Below, piece by piece: positions 13,060 through 30,707 of a DNA stretch of 64,000 nucleotides (position 1 is the stretch's first letter; each line of letters begins with the position of its first letter). The stretch covers positions 742,501-806,500 of the forward strand of contig NC_135549.1 in the NCBI RefSeq assembly GCF_964340395.1. The letters are read 5' to 3'. Source of the DNA: Glandiceps talaboti (lineage: Eukaryota; Hemichordata; Enteropneusta; Spengelidae). A program made the position numbers and the translations under genes. The notes below the pieces were generated by a model. It was not told where the DNA came from. It did not search any database and saw only the letters and a program-made list of their open reading frames with translations.

Positions 13060-13126
13060 TGTATAATATAACACACGGTGGTCATAATGTAATACACGGT
13101 GGTCATAATGTAATACACGATGGTCA
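13060..13126. repeat. 21-bp tandem repeat, three copies
   Basis: Three copies of AATACACGGTGGTCATAATGT-like text (first and last copy slightly diverged), ending in an AT run. Confidence 0.8.
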
Positions 13127-13953
13127 TATATATATGTCATGGAGTTACCGCACATGTATTGTCTTTTACTGGAACAATCAATAGCAATCTAGACCGATTG
13201 GTTGTGTTCGCGGCTCGGCTAGTTCAAGTGTAGACGTGTCTATTCCTTGTACAATATATATGTAAAGATATCCACGCCACTCTATAGACATTTTTGTATA
13301 CCCAATATTAGCTCCAGAAACCCCAAAAAGGATGGACAAAGAGCCCGTTGTACCGTGGCTTTCAATCTGTCACGGTGTTCTATTACAATAGCGACAGGCG
13401 AATTGTTTGAGCCACATCGATAGAGGACCAGATGTCCATAGTAGCCAATGCCTTAACGTTGAATTGTGAAAACAGTTGTATTTTAGACAGCGATGGCCCA
13501 TTTGTAATAAATCTCACTCGACTCGTACATGTCTGACCTAACTAGGTCTATAAGTGACTCATTTGCAGATCTTGGTATGTCCGTTGGAAAATAGTTAGAC
13601 TATCAAATTAATTTTTCACCCCATGTGAAATTTTCTAGGTCTCGCAAACAATCTTGAATAAAGGAGTGGCGTGGAGGAAGGAGTTCATATCAGTAACGTA
13701 GCGAATCTGAATTGTAGGGGTGGGGTGGCATGTGGAAGTGCAGTTAATAAAAAACCTTATAGTTTCCGAATTCCGCTTCCAAGGAATATATAAACTTTCT
13801 GGTTTGTTCAACCAGACTCTCTCGGTCTCCAGAATCGGAAGCCCCACGACCCCATTCTGGTAAGAGAACGCAAAAAGATCCAAGCTTACTTTTCAAGAAT
13901 GAAATTACTTTCCGAATCTATATATTTTCTCCTTTATTTGATTTATTCTACAG

Positions 13954-13974
13954 ATCAGCGGCTAAAAAGTAATA
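13954..13974 (+). other. 5' UTR part of gene 2 exon 1
   Basis: The acceptor TTCTACAG ends at 13953, so 21 nt of untranslated leader precede the ATG in this exon and at least one noncoding exon lies upstream. The leader contains an in-frame stop. Confidence 0.6.
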
Positions 13975-18063
<4,089 letters not shown>

Positions 18064-18492
18064 CCACCTGCATGTAGCTGCACCATGGAAACGTCTTGCT
18101 GGGTTGTACGCATGCTTTGTAATAATCGCTAATGAGAATATTTTTCTATTCTTTTTCAATATTTTTTGCCTTCTTCTGCAAACATGAACTTCTCGTAGCT
18201 TTCAGTTGTGTGTTGCAAACTCATTTTCTTGTTCTTTCGCACTTTCTGTTTTGCCGGAACTTATCTTTTAGTAACAAGGTGCTTATGCGTTGTGCGTAAG
18301 CTTTCTCGGAAACCTCAGCTTTCTGTTCATTCTTTCGCACCTTCATTTTACTGTACTCTATTCTTGGACGAATTCAACACATATTTTCAACCTCATCACG
18401 TGACAAAAATGATATAAAAAAATTATCAAATTTCTAACCATGTCTAAAAATCTATCAAATGTATGACGTTTTGTCTTTATCTTTCTGTTCAG

Positions 18493-18567
18493 AAATGCAG
18501 AAAAACGCTGACCGGTGAGAAATTCTACAATGTAGAGGGCAAGCCAATCTGTACAACTTGCGGATAA
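18493..18567 (+). CDS. LIM gene 2 alternative terminal exon (form b, 184 aa product)
   Basis: After the acceptor CTGTTCAG this 75-nt exon reads KCRKTLTGEKFYNVEGKP, then ICTTCG and TAA. It is in phase with the donor at 16925. Joined to exon 4 it completes LIM3 with C162, C180 and C183, swapping the histidine ligand of form a for cysteine and removing the basic tail. Its residues match form b of gene 1 much better than they match form a of its own gene. The two terminal exons therefore pre-date the split of genes 1 and 2. Confidence 0.87.
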   Translation, partial: KCRKTLTGEKFYNVEGKPICTTCG

Positions 18568-18989
18568 ATCGTCATATAAGTCAGGGATCACTGATAGATG
18601 CAGATTCCAACGACGCTACCCAATCCTAGCTGTGACGTCATATCATGAAATATAATTTGTTGTATAATCTTTATTACTCGATGCAATAGCGACTAGTGCT
18701 GTAACAATAGGCATGTTTAAGTCGTTCATATCTTTCTGGTTAAAGTTAGAGCGCCTTCAACGTCTGTCACTGAATTATACAAATTTAGAGTAACTCAGTT
18801 GATTCACAATTTAAAAAAAAATGAAATGTATAACCCACATATTCAATCATTACTATAGCACTCCAATGATGAAATCATTGCTCACATAACAAGTTATGAA
18901 GATATAGAAGTTATAAACTAAATGCATGAAGTATTCTTTCGGTGTATTTGAACCCGAGATTACGATGGATGGATTCTACTGAAATCAAC

Positions 18990-19091
18990 AATTGTCTTAG
19001 GATTGATTTGACCGACTCGATCGGACACCATCGGTTAGATAATTGTCTTAGGATAGATTTGACCGACTCGATCGGACACCATCGGTTAGAT
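18990..19091. repeat. two tandem copies of a 51-bp repeat
   Basis: Copies start at 18990 and 19041. They are nearly identical and contain the 9-bp-spaced CCGACTCGATCGG block, itself partly palindromic. Confidence 0.85.
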
Positions 19092-19394
19092 TTTAACGTA
19101 TATTTAAATCGTAAGTACTGCGCTGTATGCTTCACATTTTAATAGATTTTTGTATTTTTTCAATGTTATAAGAAATGTTCCTTCCTATTTGATATGTTCT
19201 CAATGCTAAGTCTATTTGTGTGTGTTCAGTACTGACTCGTTGCTGTCAGGAGACATCATAACTGTAAGCAAACATTTCGTTTTGATTTATTAAGCTGATT
19301 ACATCTATCACATGTTATGTTGCTATATACTAGTATATGTACTTTCCTTTCGACAAACTTGCAAAGTAACTTGCCAAGAAATTGTCAACCCATT

Positions 19395-19432
19395 TCCCGT
19401 CCTCAAACACACGCGGACGCACGCACGGATGC

Positions 19433-19493
<61 letters not shown>

Positions 19494-19498
19494 TACAT

Positions 19499-19543
<45 letters not shown>
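19395..19543. repeat. (CA)n with (TACA)n core
   Basis: A long CA tract interrupted by seven or so TACA units. The frames through it are artefacts. Confidence 0.95.
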
Positions 19544-19545
<2 letters not shown>

Positions 19546-20319
19546 CAATACACTCTAAAACATGTGCATCAGCTGTTATGTAACATTTCATGATTTTGAA
19601 ATTAACCCGAGTCTTAAATGTCCGTTCCAGTAAGAGAAATTGTCTTCGTTGTTCAAAGTTAAAATTTACCCACCTTCTGTGAGCTTCTGTGTTAGGGCCC
19701 CTCGTCTTCCATACCCTACAGACTGACTTTAGATTTCGAGCCAATTATCAAACGTGATGCAGAAAATGAAATTCTACTCTGAACCTGAAATATCTACCCT
19801 GTGTGCTGTGTTGGCATGATGTTCAATGTGACGTAATAATCTATGAAATGTACACACTTTCATGTACTCCATGGTGTAACATGCACGGTTCTATCAAAGC
19901 GGCATTTTTTTCAAGTTATATGAAATGTACTTCATTTTATTATTAATTTACCATATATATCAACACACTGAATGACATATTTTCAACTTGATAACTAGAG
20001 GTTGTACATCACACTCTTGTTCAATGCTCTTTATACAGAGTTACAATAGCAACAATACTATGCATGTTAATAGATTTCAAATTTACAATATTTTATCTTG
20101 ATTAATAGGTATAGATATCTGCTGGACGCTCCACATCATATATCGTGCTATGCATGGGAAGGCAGATGTTCTATTGTCTCTTTATTTTTAATATTAAAGT
20201 ACATGTATTTACTTTCTAAAAGCACACACATTTACAATATTATGTACTAAGTAGATTGCAAAGCAAATAATAAATATAAATTTTGGGATACCTGAATATT
20301 GTCGTATGTATTTTGCTCA

Positions 20320-20372
20320 ATTTTAGCACAACTGAGGTTCAGTAGTGATATATGTATGGTAAAGCGTCTCCC

Positions 20373-20435
<63 letters not shown>

Positions 20436-20449
20436 CAATGCCTCCCCCT

Positions 20450-20537
<88 letters not shown>

Positions 20538-21189
20538 CTAAAATGTGTCTTCTTGGTCAAAAAGCTTTAATTTAAAAATGTTATGGTGATGCATCTGGGG
20601 ATGTCTACATGAAAGTATATTCACGATATGATGATCACATCAGTGATATGTAAATTAGTTTAAAAATATCAATTTTGGTCAAAGCTAGTGTCTCAAAAAC
20701 TACATGGTGAATGGGACTGAAATTTGGTTGGGATGTTTCTGGAGGTGCTATTCTGCAGATATTGATCAAAACATGTGGACGCAACCAGTCCTAGCAACCA
20801 TGACCACTCCCTTAGCAACAGTCAAATTTTGACATATAGTACAAAGATAACAACAGGGAAAGACAAGTGGATAAACATTCAACAAATGTGTGCAAATATG
20901 CCTGGCAACAAGACCATGTCCCTAGAAACAGCCAATTTATGATGTATATTGCAAAGATAGCAACAGGGATTAATAGACAAGTGGATACAGATTCCAAAAA
21001 TGGCAACACACAGCAAATAATGGTGTACATTACAATAATAAAAATAAAGATAGTTAGGAAAGTGGTTACACATTCAATAAGTCAACGTACATGATAGCAA
21101 CAAGACGGTAAAATTATGGTGTATATAAATGTTATTAAAAATAGCTCAAATTATACAATTGTGCCACTATGGTATTGGCGCTATTTTTT
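20320..21189. mobile_element. TTTTTAGC-type non-autonomous element, near full length
   Basis: The left end is ATTTTAGCACAACTGAGG; the right end is TTGGCGCTATTTTTT, which read on the other strand starts AAAAAATAGCGCC. The first half holds (TCTG)n and (TC)n tracts at 20376-20533, then TTGGTCAAA...CTGAAATTTGGTTGGGATGT text shared with 31219-32335. The second half holds three or four diverged modules of about 95-115 bp (near 20826, 20936, 21017 and 21112), each built as ATGGTGTATATTACAA-like text, then ATAGCAACAGGG-like text, then ACAAGTGGATACA. No protein is encoded. Confidence 0.55.
20376..20533. repeat. (TCTG)n and (TC)n microsatellites
   Basis: TCTG units to about 20434 and a pure TC tract from 20455 to 20533. 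The position directly after the element's left end resembles that of the short TCTG/TG tract at 31275 in the sister element. Confidence 0.95.
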
Positions 21190-22226
21190 ACTTTGAGTAC
21201 GTATCAACCTACCACGTTCGTCTTATATTTTCAAACCTAACAAGTGTTAGCTTGGTGCCCCAATACCACCCCACCCTCCATCCGATTCCCTGTCCAAATC
21301 CACTTGTGTACGTACACCCTTCTCCGAAACTTTGTATTGACCTGCAATGCTCCATATTTGCTTGATTAATACTTGCTCTAATATCGTAACATTCCAGAAT
21401 AAAAAGCGGTGTTAGCTTGGTTGCATACTTCACCTGCCACCGAAGTGCACGTCACTGACATATTATAGGGCGTGGTCTCACACCCATAGCACCAATTCTA
21501 ACCCTTAATAAACAAACCAAATATCTGTGCAGTCCGTGTACGTGACTGTAGAGTAAACATAAATATGCCGTCAATTTATCACAATTTCAGTCGCTTAGAC
21601 AAATCTGATGCATCTTCAAAATGTCTGGGTAATTTGTATAAAAGAAACGATTGAATAGATAAAACTGTATTGATTATGAAAAATAAGAAAAAGAGGAGAC
21701 AGAACAATCTAAAATGCTACATCAGATGTCGTGTCATGTTTTAAAAATTTACTAAGGATTATACTTGTGAAGTTAATGTTTACGTGCGGTTGTTTGATTG
21801 ATATTTTATCAACATTTAGTGACTGGTACTGTATATGTTAGATGTTTGCATTCGGAGAAACTTTCGCCTTCTTCATATACAACTTCAAGTGATACAAATT
21901 TTGAAGTAGGACATTTCTAAACTGATCAATTTTAAGTTCGAAACATTTGGTGGGCATATCAGATATTTGTGATGAATTCCTCAAAGTGCTTGACCTGTTG
22001 TGAATAACGCTAACGGCATTACGGTCTACCTGCAAAAAAGAGGGAGTTCTACAAGCACGAGTCAAATATTACATCTCGATATTTGCACAACACTTGGATT
22101 GTGCGTTGACCTCGCAACGTTCCCCTGGTGATGACCACCACTTCGCATAGTTCACGCGTCAATTTACTTTGCACACCACACCAAACCACACCACACCACA
22201 CCACACCACACTAAACCACATATTCG
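21102..22226. repeat. duplication module P, unit 0 copy
   Basis: Homologous over its length to 61109-62189; only its last third recurs at 30373-30707. It includes the text GATGTTTGCATTCGGAGAAA and ends in a (CCACA)n run and CACATATTCG. No gene is recognised. Open frames of 60-78 codons shared between copies on the minus strand are probably shared only because the DNA is duplicated. The final bases mark a preintegration site for the LINE seen in the other units. Confidence 0.75.
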
Positions 22227-24110
22227 CATCAATATGGTGGCCAATATCATGAATATCATACATGTCAGGACGATCCCAGATGATACCAGGTTTGAGTTTT
22301 TTGCACTCGACACCAAATTAAAACGACGCACCTGTTGCTATATCTAAGATTGGCTGACATCCATACACATACCTGTGCGAGCACAGCATATAGCTTGACT
22401 GTCATCACTTCCTTTGGTCTGAAAAAAGAAGAAGTTGGAATAACAGGTAAAGTATATTTAACTTATACATTGATTGCAAACTAGTTATAGAGTGTATTGC
22501 AATAATGCGTTCAGTGCATATATATGTTAATGTGATCGTCAGACAAGATACTGACATTAATTATAAAAATGACGATGAAGGTATCAGCTTGGAGGACTAC
22601 GTGGTCATGACAGCTTTGTCATGCATTAAAAAAGAGACCCAAAAACGAGATATAATCATAATGTTATCTTCATATATATGGTTCTTTTAGTGATCTTAAT
22701 ACCTATGTGCAAGGTCAAGATTTGTTCCGTACAGTAAGCTGTTGTAAAAACATTGCATGTACGTGTGTACATAAGGAAATTGCCAGACTGTGAGAAACTT
22801 CTCTCGCATGAATTACAACCCGCGGAAATACCACACTGCATTCTCATCAACATTGTTTTAAAATATTCTGTTGATATCGCCTGTACCCAGGTAAGCATGT
22901 CGAAATACTGGCTAAGAAAACTTGTGGCCCATTTCGACCTGGCGAGTACATCTATTGAAATACAAGACGAACACACACTCAAGTAAACATTTCAATGAAA
23001 TCAAATCATACTGAAGTCCATGACGAATTTGTGAAACCAGTATACCATCAATCTCTGATCATAATATTGCGTGTCTCGCTATATTTTCCCAGTTCTGTAT
23101 AGATTTATGAAATAATCTTGAAACCACCTGTTGCAGGCACAGAAGTTGAGGGAACACACCCATGTATTGTTAACCGCCTACTAATAGCGGGGGTTGTAAA
23201 TTCATCCTACTCAACGAGGGCATTACACTGCAACGACAGAGTCATTGTTTGTAAAGTGTAGGCTGTACATTCTTGAACGACTCCTTGCCATAATATCATA
23301 CTTACAATCTGAAGAACTAGCAACAATCGAAGGTCAAGTGACAGCAAACAAGCTGGCGTTTATATACCTCTATTAATTAAATTCAACATACAAAGTTATT
23401 ATTAGGAATAAAGTTACTTTTTGGAGACTCGTTTAAGCGACTAACGTAATTTTGTTAGAAAAGAATTTATTCATATTGACGTGTGAACTAAGTTTGGGCA
23501 TCAAATAGTTTACCACTAAATAAATAAGATCAACAAATTAAACTTTAATGCACATTTCATATTTAATCCCTTTGTGTGCAATTCTTACAGATAAGACGAT
23601 TTATTCGGTTATTTCGACATCTCAGATTCGGTCGTTGTGCCCATTAATTACTAAAACTGTCTACATGTTACAATACAATATAAATAGCTAACTGTAGTGT
23701 AACTCCCCCAATGACCTGAGCAAAGCCTCTGTATGACCCCTGCCATTTGACAACGAGCTATGCATTCCAAAGTTTACTGCATGATATGTATTGCAAACAT
23801 AGTACACAGTAACCACAATTTTATACTAAGCTGAGAAACCATTTTCTACATGGGCTGTTCAAACTGTTCCCCTTTTACATCGACCAACCTGATTGGCACG
23901 GCCACCAACCAAACAGGAGATTAGCTTGTCACTTTTATCTGTCCCCCGAATTTAAAGAAATATACCGAGTATTATATATTCACATTCATGTCATGCTTTA
24001 TTCTTTATTTCTAACCAATAGAATGCTACGTGACTTTTGTCATGCAATGTTCTATATTTGGACACTGTCCAACGGGTGTACGTAAACCTGCCCTTGATAT
24101 GTTATATACT
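22227..24110. repeat. duplication module Q, unit 0 copy
   Basis: Homologous to 33129-34670, to 47271-47960 (shortened) and to 63506-63893 (running off the window). It starts TCAATATGGTG and contains a conserved AATAACAG/GTAAAG donor-like site at 22446/22447. About 600 bp (22572-23190) is present only in this copy. It includes AACCAATAGAATGCTACGTG near 24015. It may carry the promoter or a noncoding first exon of the LIM gene that follows, but nothing proves this. Confidence 0.65.
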
Positions 24111-25900
24111 TAAGAGATTGATCTAAATATAACCTTTCCTAAGTTAAATTTAAACTGAATCCATGCTATTTTTAAATTTGTATTACATGCATGGGCATTT
24201 TAATTTCACGAAATTTAGATGGAAGAAAATTAATGTTTCGATAAAGTCAAAGGAATTCCTGCCTACACAATTTACTACCTTGCGTGTACTTGGATCTCCT
24301 TGATAGAAAGAATGTTGATATGGCACGATAGATATAGGGGAACCATGTCACTTGCATGGCTGTAAACTACATGGCTATAACCGATAACTATCTAAAGTGT
24401 TTGTACATAGTCATGTTGCCATGCTCAATTACTGAATATTTAAAGTCTACTTGAAATGAAATACCAAACTTTAATCATTTAATTAACACACATTACATAA
24501 CTGTTGTTCGCAAATCCTTGTCATTCACATAATTAAACGATCAAAGAGCAGATAATATCAAATTAACCATGATTGAAAAATAAAAGAATTATTTTCACTG
24601 ACCAAATTTCAGTAGGAGGTACATATTTCTGGATTGGTTACACGAAGACGAGTTACTTGAACATTTATCATGAAATCGTTTGCAACCTTCATGAAATGTG
24701 ACGAGAGTGATGGTTATGTCAACTTTGACCTTATCAAAGGTGTTTATTATCATTCCATATCAGTAACACGGGTTATGCAAACATCCACAAGTCTATCTCA
24801 ATCTGGTGGACTACAATCTCCTGATATGAGCAAAATTCAAGTTTTCAGCCACCATTTTAATGTGATCATGTGGTAGGATGTTGTCCTATCAACTGTGGTG
24901 TTATTACAGCCTATGAAACCTATACTTCTTACAAGACGTTGTCTTATCCTGTGATATGTTACAACATGACTTGAAATAATATGTTACGTGTTTTCGGAAT
25001 ATCATGGTCGTCATGATATGTTGCTATAACAGTCAGAAGCTTGTTAATCAGTGTGAACTTCCACGTCTTTTATACTTGACACACACACACACGTACTGAA
25101 ATTATGGCAAATTTCACTTTGAATATAAAAATATGAATATGATTAAAAGGAGAAGTACAGTATATGTCATTTCATCAGTGTAGAACTACATAAGTTACAT
25201 TTTTGCACAGACTTCTCTGTCTCCGATTCTTGTTTACTACACACTATATATGTCACTGAATGAATTTCGAAGTGAAAGAAACATCCCTTGCAACTATAAT
25301 AAATGGAAAGCCTTACAAAACAGATAATTAACAATAACAATTTTTCCAATGATATTGTAAGCACAATAAATGTAGCTGTATGAACATAAAAAATCCATAT
25401 TTATCAGTTGTCATTACCAAAAAGATCAAAGTTCTTATTGTGTAGTGGGGGGCTGGTCAAGAGCTATCCGTGACACATTGCATCCAGTACTTCTTCAACT
25501 CCAATATTGCATATGCACATGAGCCATAAGCAAGAACACCCTTTCACCCCTTATTGTGTCTTGTTCTGAATATTATAAGTGTGACGAGGCGGGCGCCCTC
25601 TCTGTTGATATATGAAAACAAGAGCAGCGAAAATGTTGGAATTTGTCACATATTAAAATCTTACGTCACCAATGTCTTTGATAAATATCATGGGGGGGGG
25701 GGCTGTTTTCATCATATGTATTTATATTGTTCCCGGCATTGATATGGATGGTACATTTCCATCGACAGTGATTTAAACGAGGCGAACAACTAATCAGGAG
25801 TCTCCAATACAAGTTTTCTAACTAAAAACGCAGAGAGAATAAGAATGCATCGGATCTGTTACTTGCCTAAATACCTTATTAGATTAATTTATTTCTTGTT
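24111..25900. other. upstream region of gene 3, nothing recognised
   Basis: AT-rich. A CA run lies at 25081-25093 and a poly-G run at about 25692-25702. The last 100 bases (from about 25800) match the regions just upstream of genes 4 and 5, ending in the shared acceptor TTGTTTTCACAG. The 69-codon frame at 24670-24876 is not recognised. Confidence 0.45.
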
Positions 25901-25917
25901 TTCACAGATTAAGTACA

Positions 25918-27768
<1,851 letters not shown>

Positions 27769-28361
27769 GGCAGCTGATCCTGATATAGAGATGATGCATA
27801 AAATATTGCATTGGATTGCACATCATAGAGGCATTAGTTAACGCTACACGGTAGAAGACAGGTAGATGGACAATAGTTGGGGCCAATTATACTTAAAACT
27901 ATATACTTATGTTATAATTTAGAAAATGTCTTCTTCTTTTCAGCTCACAGTAAATCGTAATCTTATGATTAATGTTTTGTTTCTTTCATGTTTATTATGT
28001 ATTAGACTCTCAGCACTCCATGTTTTTTTAACTGAAATATGATAAACAGTGTAAGTATACAACCAAACTATCACCAGATGAAACATATTAATGGTGCTAC
28101 GAGTATATCCTGCCCAAAGAGGGCGATCTTTAACCTCTGATTTGAGAGTTGTCAATAAGCGACCTATGTTTGAGGGTTGATATTTTAGTATCAAACTGCG
28201 ATTTTTATAGCTCCTCCGCTTAGTATAATAGTAATGCATAAAGATATATTGAAATGAAAAATAAATTATATTCAAAGATAATGCTGATACCCAATACTGT
28301 AATTATTAAAGTTATGACGTCATTTCTTTGTAAACATGTATCCAGTCTAATTTCTAATGTT

Positions 28362-28377
28362 AATAAATGTAAATAAA
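28362..28377 (+). terminator. candidate polyadenylation signals of gene 3
   Basis: AATAAA at 28362-28367 and 28372-28377. Both are kept in gene 5's flank (near 59003 and 59013). The first is kept and the second is mutated to AACAAA in gene 4's flank (near 45690). If used, the 3' UTR of gene 3 would be about 600 nt. Confidence 0.4.
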
Positions 28378-28587
28378 GATGAATGTACTCTTTATCAAAT
28401 GAGTTATGTCTTGTACTTGCCATCATATTCTAAAATATGAAAATAGCAATCCTTATATGGGAGATTCATCTGACTGCTTGGGTCAGAAGTCATAGGTGGC
28501 CATATTTCAAAGAATTAAACAATTACCCTTATAAACTTATAACAGGTGTTTCATTAAAATAGGTGTCAATTTCTTTTGTGTCACATT

Positions 28588-30372
28588 TAAATGGGGACGT
28601 GGGGAATATAGTAGACCCACATCTATTTTACCAATTCACAACGACGGTACCCCTGAAGACGTGGGGAATATAGTAGACCCACATCTATTTTACTGATTCA
28701 CAACAAGGGTAACCCTGAAGACGTGGGGAATATAGTAGACCCACATCTATTTTACCAATTCACAACAAGGGTAACCCTGAAGACGTGGGGAATATAGTAG
28801 ACCCACATCTATTTTACCAATTCACAACAAGGGTACCCCTGAAGACGTGGAGAATATAGTAGACCCACATCTATTTTACCAATTCACAACAAGGGTAACC
28901 CTGAAGACGTGGGGAATATAGTAGACCCACATCTATTTTACCAATTCACAACAAGGGTACCCCTGAAGACGTGGAGAATATAGTAGACCCACATCTATTT
29001 TACCAATTCACAACAAGAGTAACCCTGAAGACGTGGGGAATATAGTAGACCCACATCTATTTTACCAATTCACAACAAGAGTAACCGTGAAGACGTGGGG
29101 AATATAGTAGACCCACATCTATTTTACCAATTCACAACAAGGGTAACCCTGAAGACGTGGGGAATATAGTAGACCCACATCTATTTTACCAATTCACAAC
29201 AAGGGTAACCCTGAAGACGTGGGGAATATAGTAGACCCACATCTATTTTACCAATTCACAACAAGGGTAACCCTGAAGACGTGGGGAATATAGTAGACCC
29301 ACATCTATTTTACCAATTCACAACAAGGGTACCCCTGAAGACGTGGAGAATATAGTAGACCCACATCTATTTTACCAATTCACAACAAGGGTAACCCTGA
29401 AGACGTGGGGAATATGGTAGACCCACATCTATTTTACCAATTCACAACAAGGGTACCCCTAAAGACGTGGGGAATATAGTAGACCCACATCTATTTTACC
29501 ATTTCACAACGAGGGTAACCCTGAAGACGTGGGGAATGTAGTAGACCCACATCTATTTTACCAATTCACAACAAGGGTAACCATGAAGACGTGGGGAATA
29601 TAGTAGACCCACATCTATTTTACCAATTCACAACAAGGGTAACCCTGAAGACGTGGGGAATATAGTAGACCCACATCTATTTTACCAATTCACAACAAGG
29701 GTAACCCTGAAGACGTGGGGAATATAGTAGACCCACATCTATTTTTCCAATTCACAACAAGGGTAACCCTGACGACGTGGGGAATATAGTAGACCCACAT
29801 CTATTTTACCAATTCACAACAAGGGTAACCCTGAAGACGTGGGGAATATAGTAGACCCACATCTATTTTACCAATTCACGACAAGGGTAACCCTGAAGAC
29901 GTGGGGAATATAGTAGACCCACATCTATTTTACCAATTCACGACAAGGGTAACCCTGAAGACGTGGGGAATATAGTAGACCCACATCTATTTTACCAATT
30001 CACAACAAGGGTACCCCTGAAGACGTGGGGAATATAGTAGACCCACATCTATTTTACCAATTCACAACAAGGGTAACCCTGAAAACGTGGGGAATATTAT
30101 AGTAGACCCACATCTATTTTACCAATTCACAACAAGGGTAACCCTGAAGACGTGGGGAATATAGTAGACCCACATCTATTTTACCAATTCACAACAAGGG
30201 TAACCCTGAACACGTGGGGAATATAGTAGACCCACATTTATTTTACCAATTCACAACAAGGGTAACCCTGAAGACGTTGGGAATATAGTAGACCCACATC
30301 TATTTTACCAATTCGCAACAAGGGTAACCCTGACGACGTGGGGAATATGGTAGACCCACATTTATTTTACCA
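28588..30372. repeat. 62-bp satellite array, about 29 copies
   Basis: The consensus unit starts GACGTGGGGAATATAGTAGA and contains CCCACATCTATTTTACCAAT and CACAACAAGGGTAACCCTGA. Spacing measured between successive GACGTGG landmarks is 62 bp (28658, 28720, 28782). Copies are very similar, with scattered variants such as GGGTACCCC and GTGGAG that themselves recur, which suggests local amplification of multi-unit blocks. Shorter arrays of the same unit follow genes 4 and 5. There is no coding potential. Confidence 0.97.
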
Positions 30373-30707
30373 AGATGTTTGCATTCGGAGAAACTTTCAC
30401 CTTCTTCATATACAACTTCAAGTGATACAAATTTTGAAGTAGGACATTTCTAAACTGATCAAATTTAAGTTCGAAATATTTGGTGGGCATATCAGATATT
30501 TGTGGTGAATTCCTCAAAGTGCTTGACCTGTTGTGAATAACGCTAACGGCATTAGGGGCTACCTGCAAAAAAGGGGCAGTTCTACATGCACGAGTCAAAT
30601 ATTACATCTCGATATTTGCACACCAATTGGATTGTGCATTGACCTCACAACGTTCCCCAGAGTTCATGCGTCAATTTACTTTGCACACCACACCAAAGCA
30701 CATATTT
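30373..30707. repeat. 3' part of module P, unit A copy
   Basis: Starts abruptly at GATGTTTGCATTCGGAGAAA directly after the last satellite unit and ends CACATATTTG. It matches 21840-22226 and 61833-62189. The part of the unit between the satellite and this point, seen in unit C (59723-61832), is deleted here. Confidence 0.75.

Noticed and set aside
22656-22986. Open frames on both strands in the 600-bp part private to unit 0, with a CAG/GTAAGC-like site near 22890
   Set aside because: No family match, absent from the sister units, and the two strands are equally open. No basis to call a gene.
28588-30372. Satellite array considered as a CRISPR-like array
   Set aside because: Head-to-tail 62-bp units with no variable spacers, in a eukaryotic genome.
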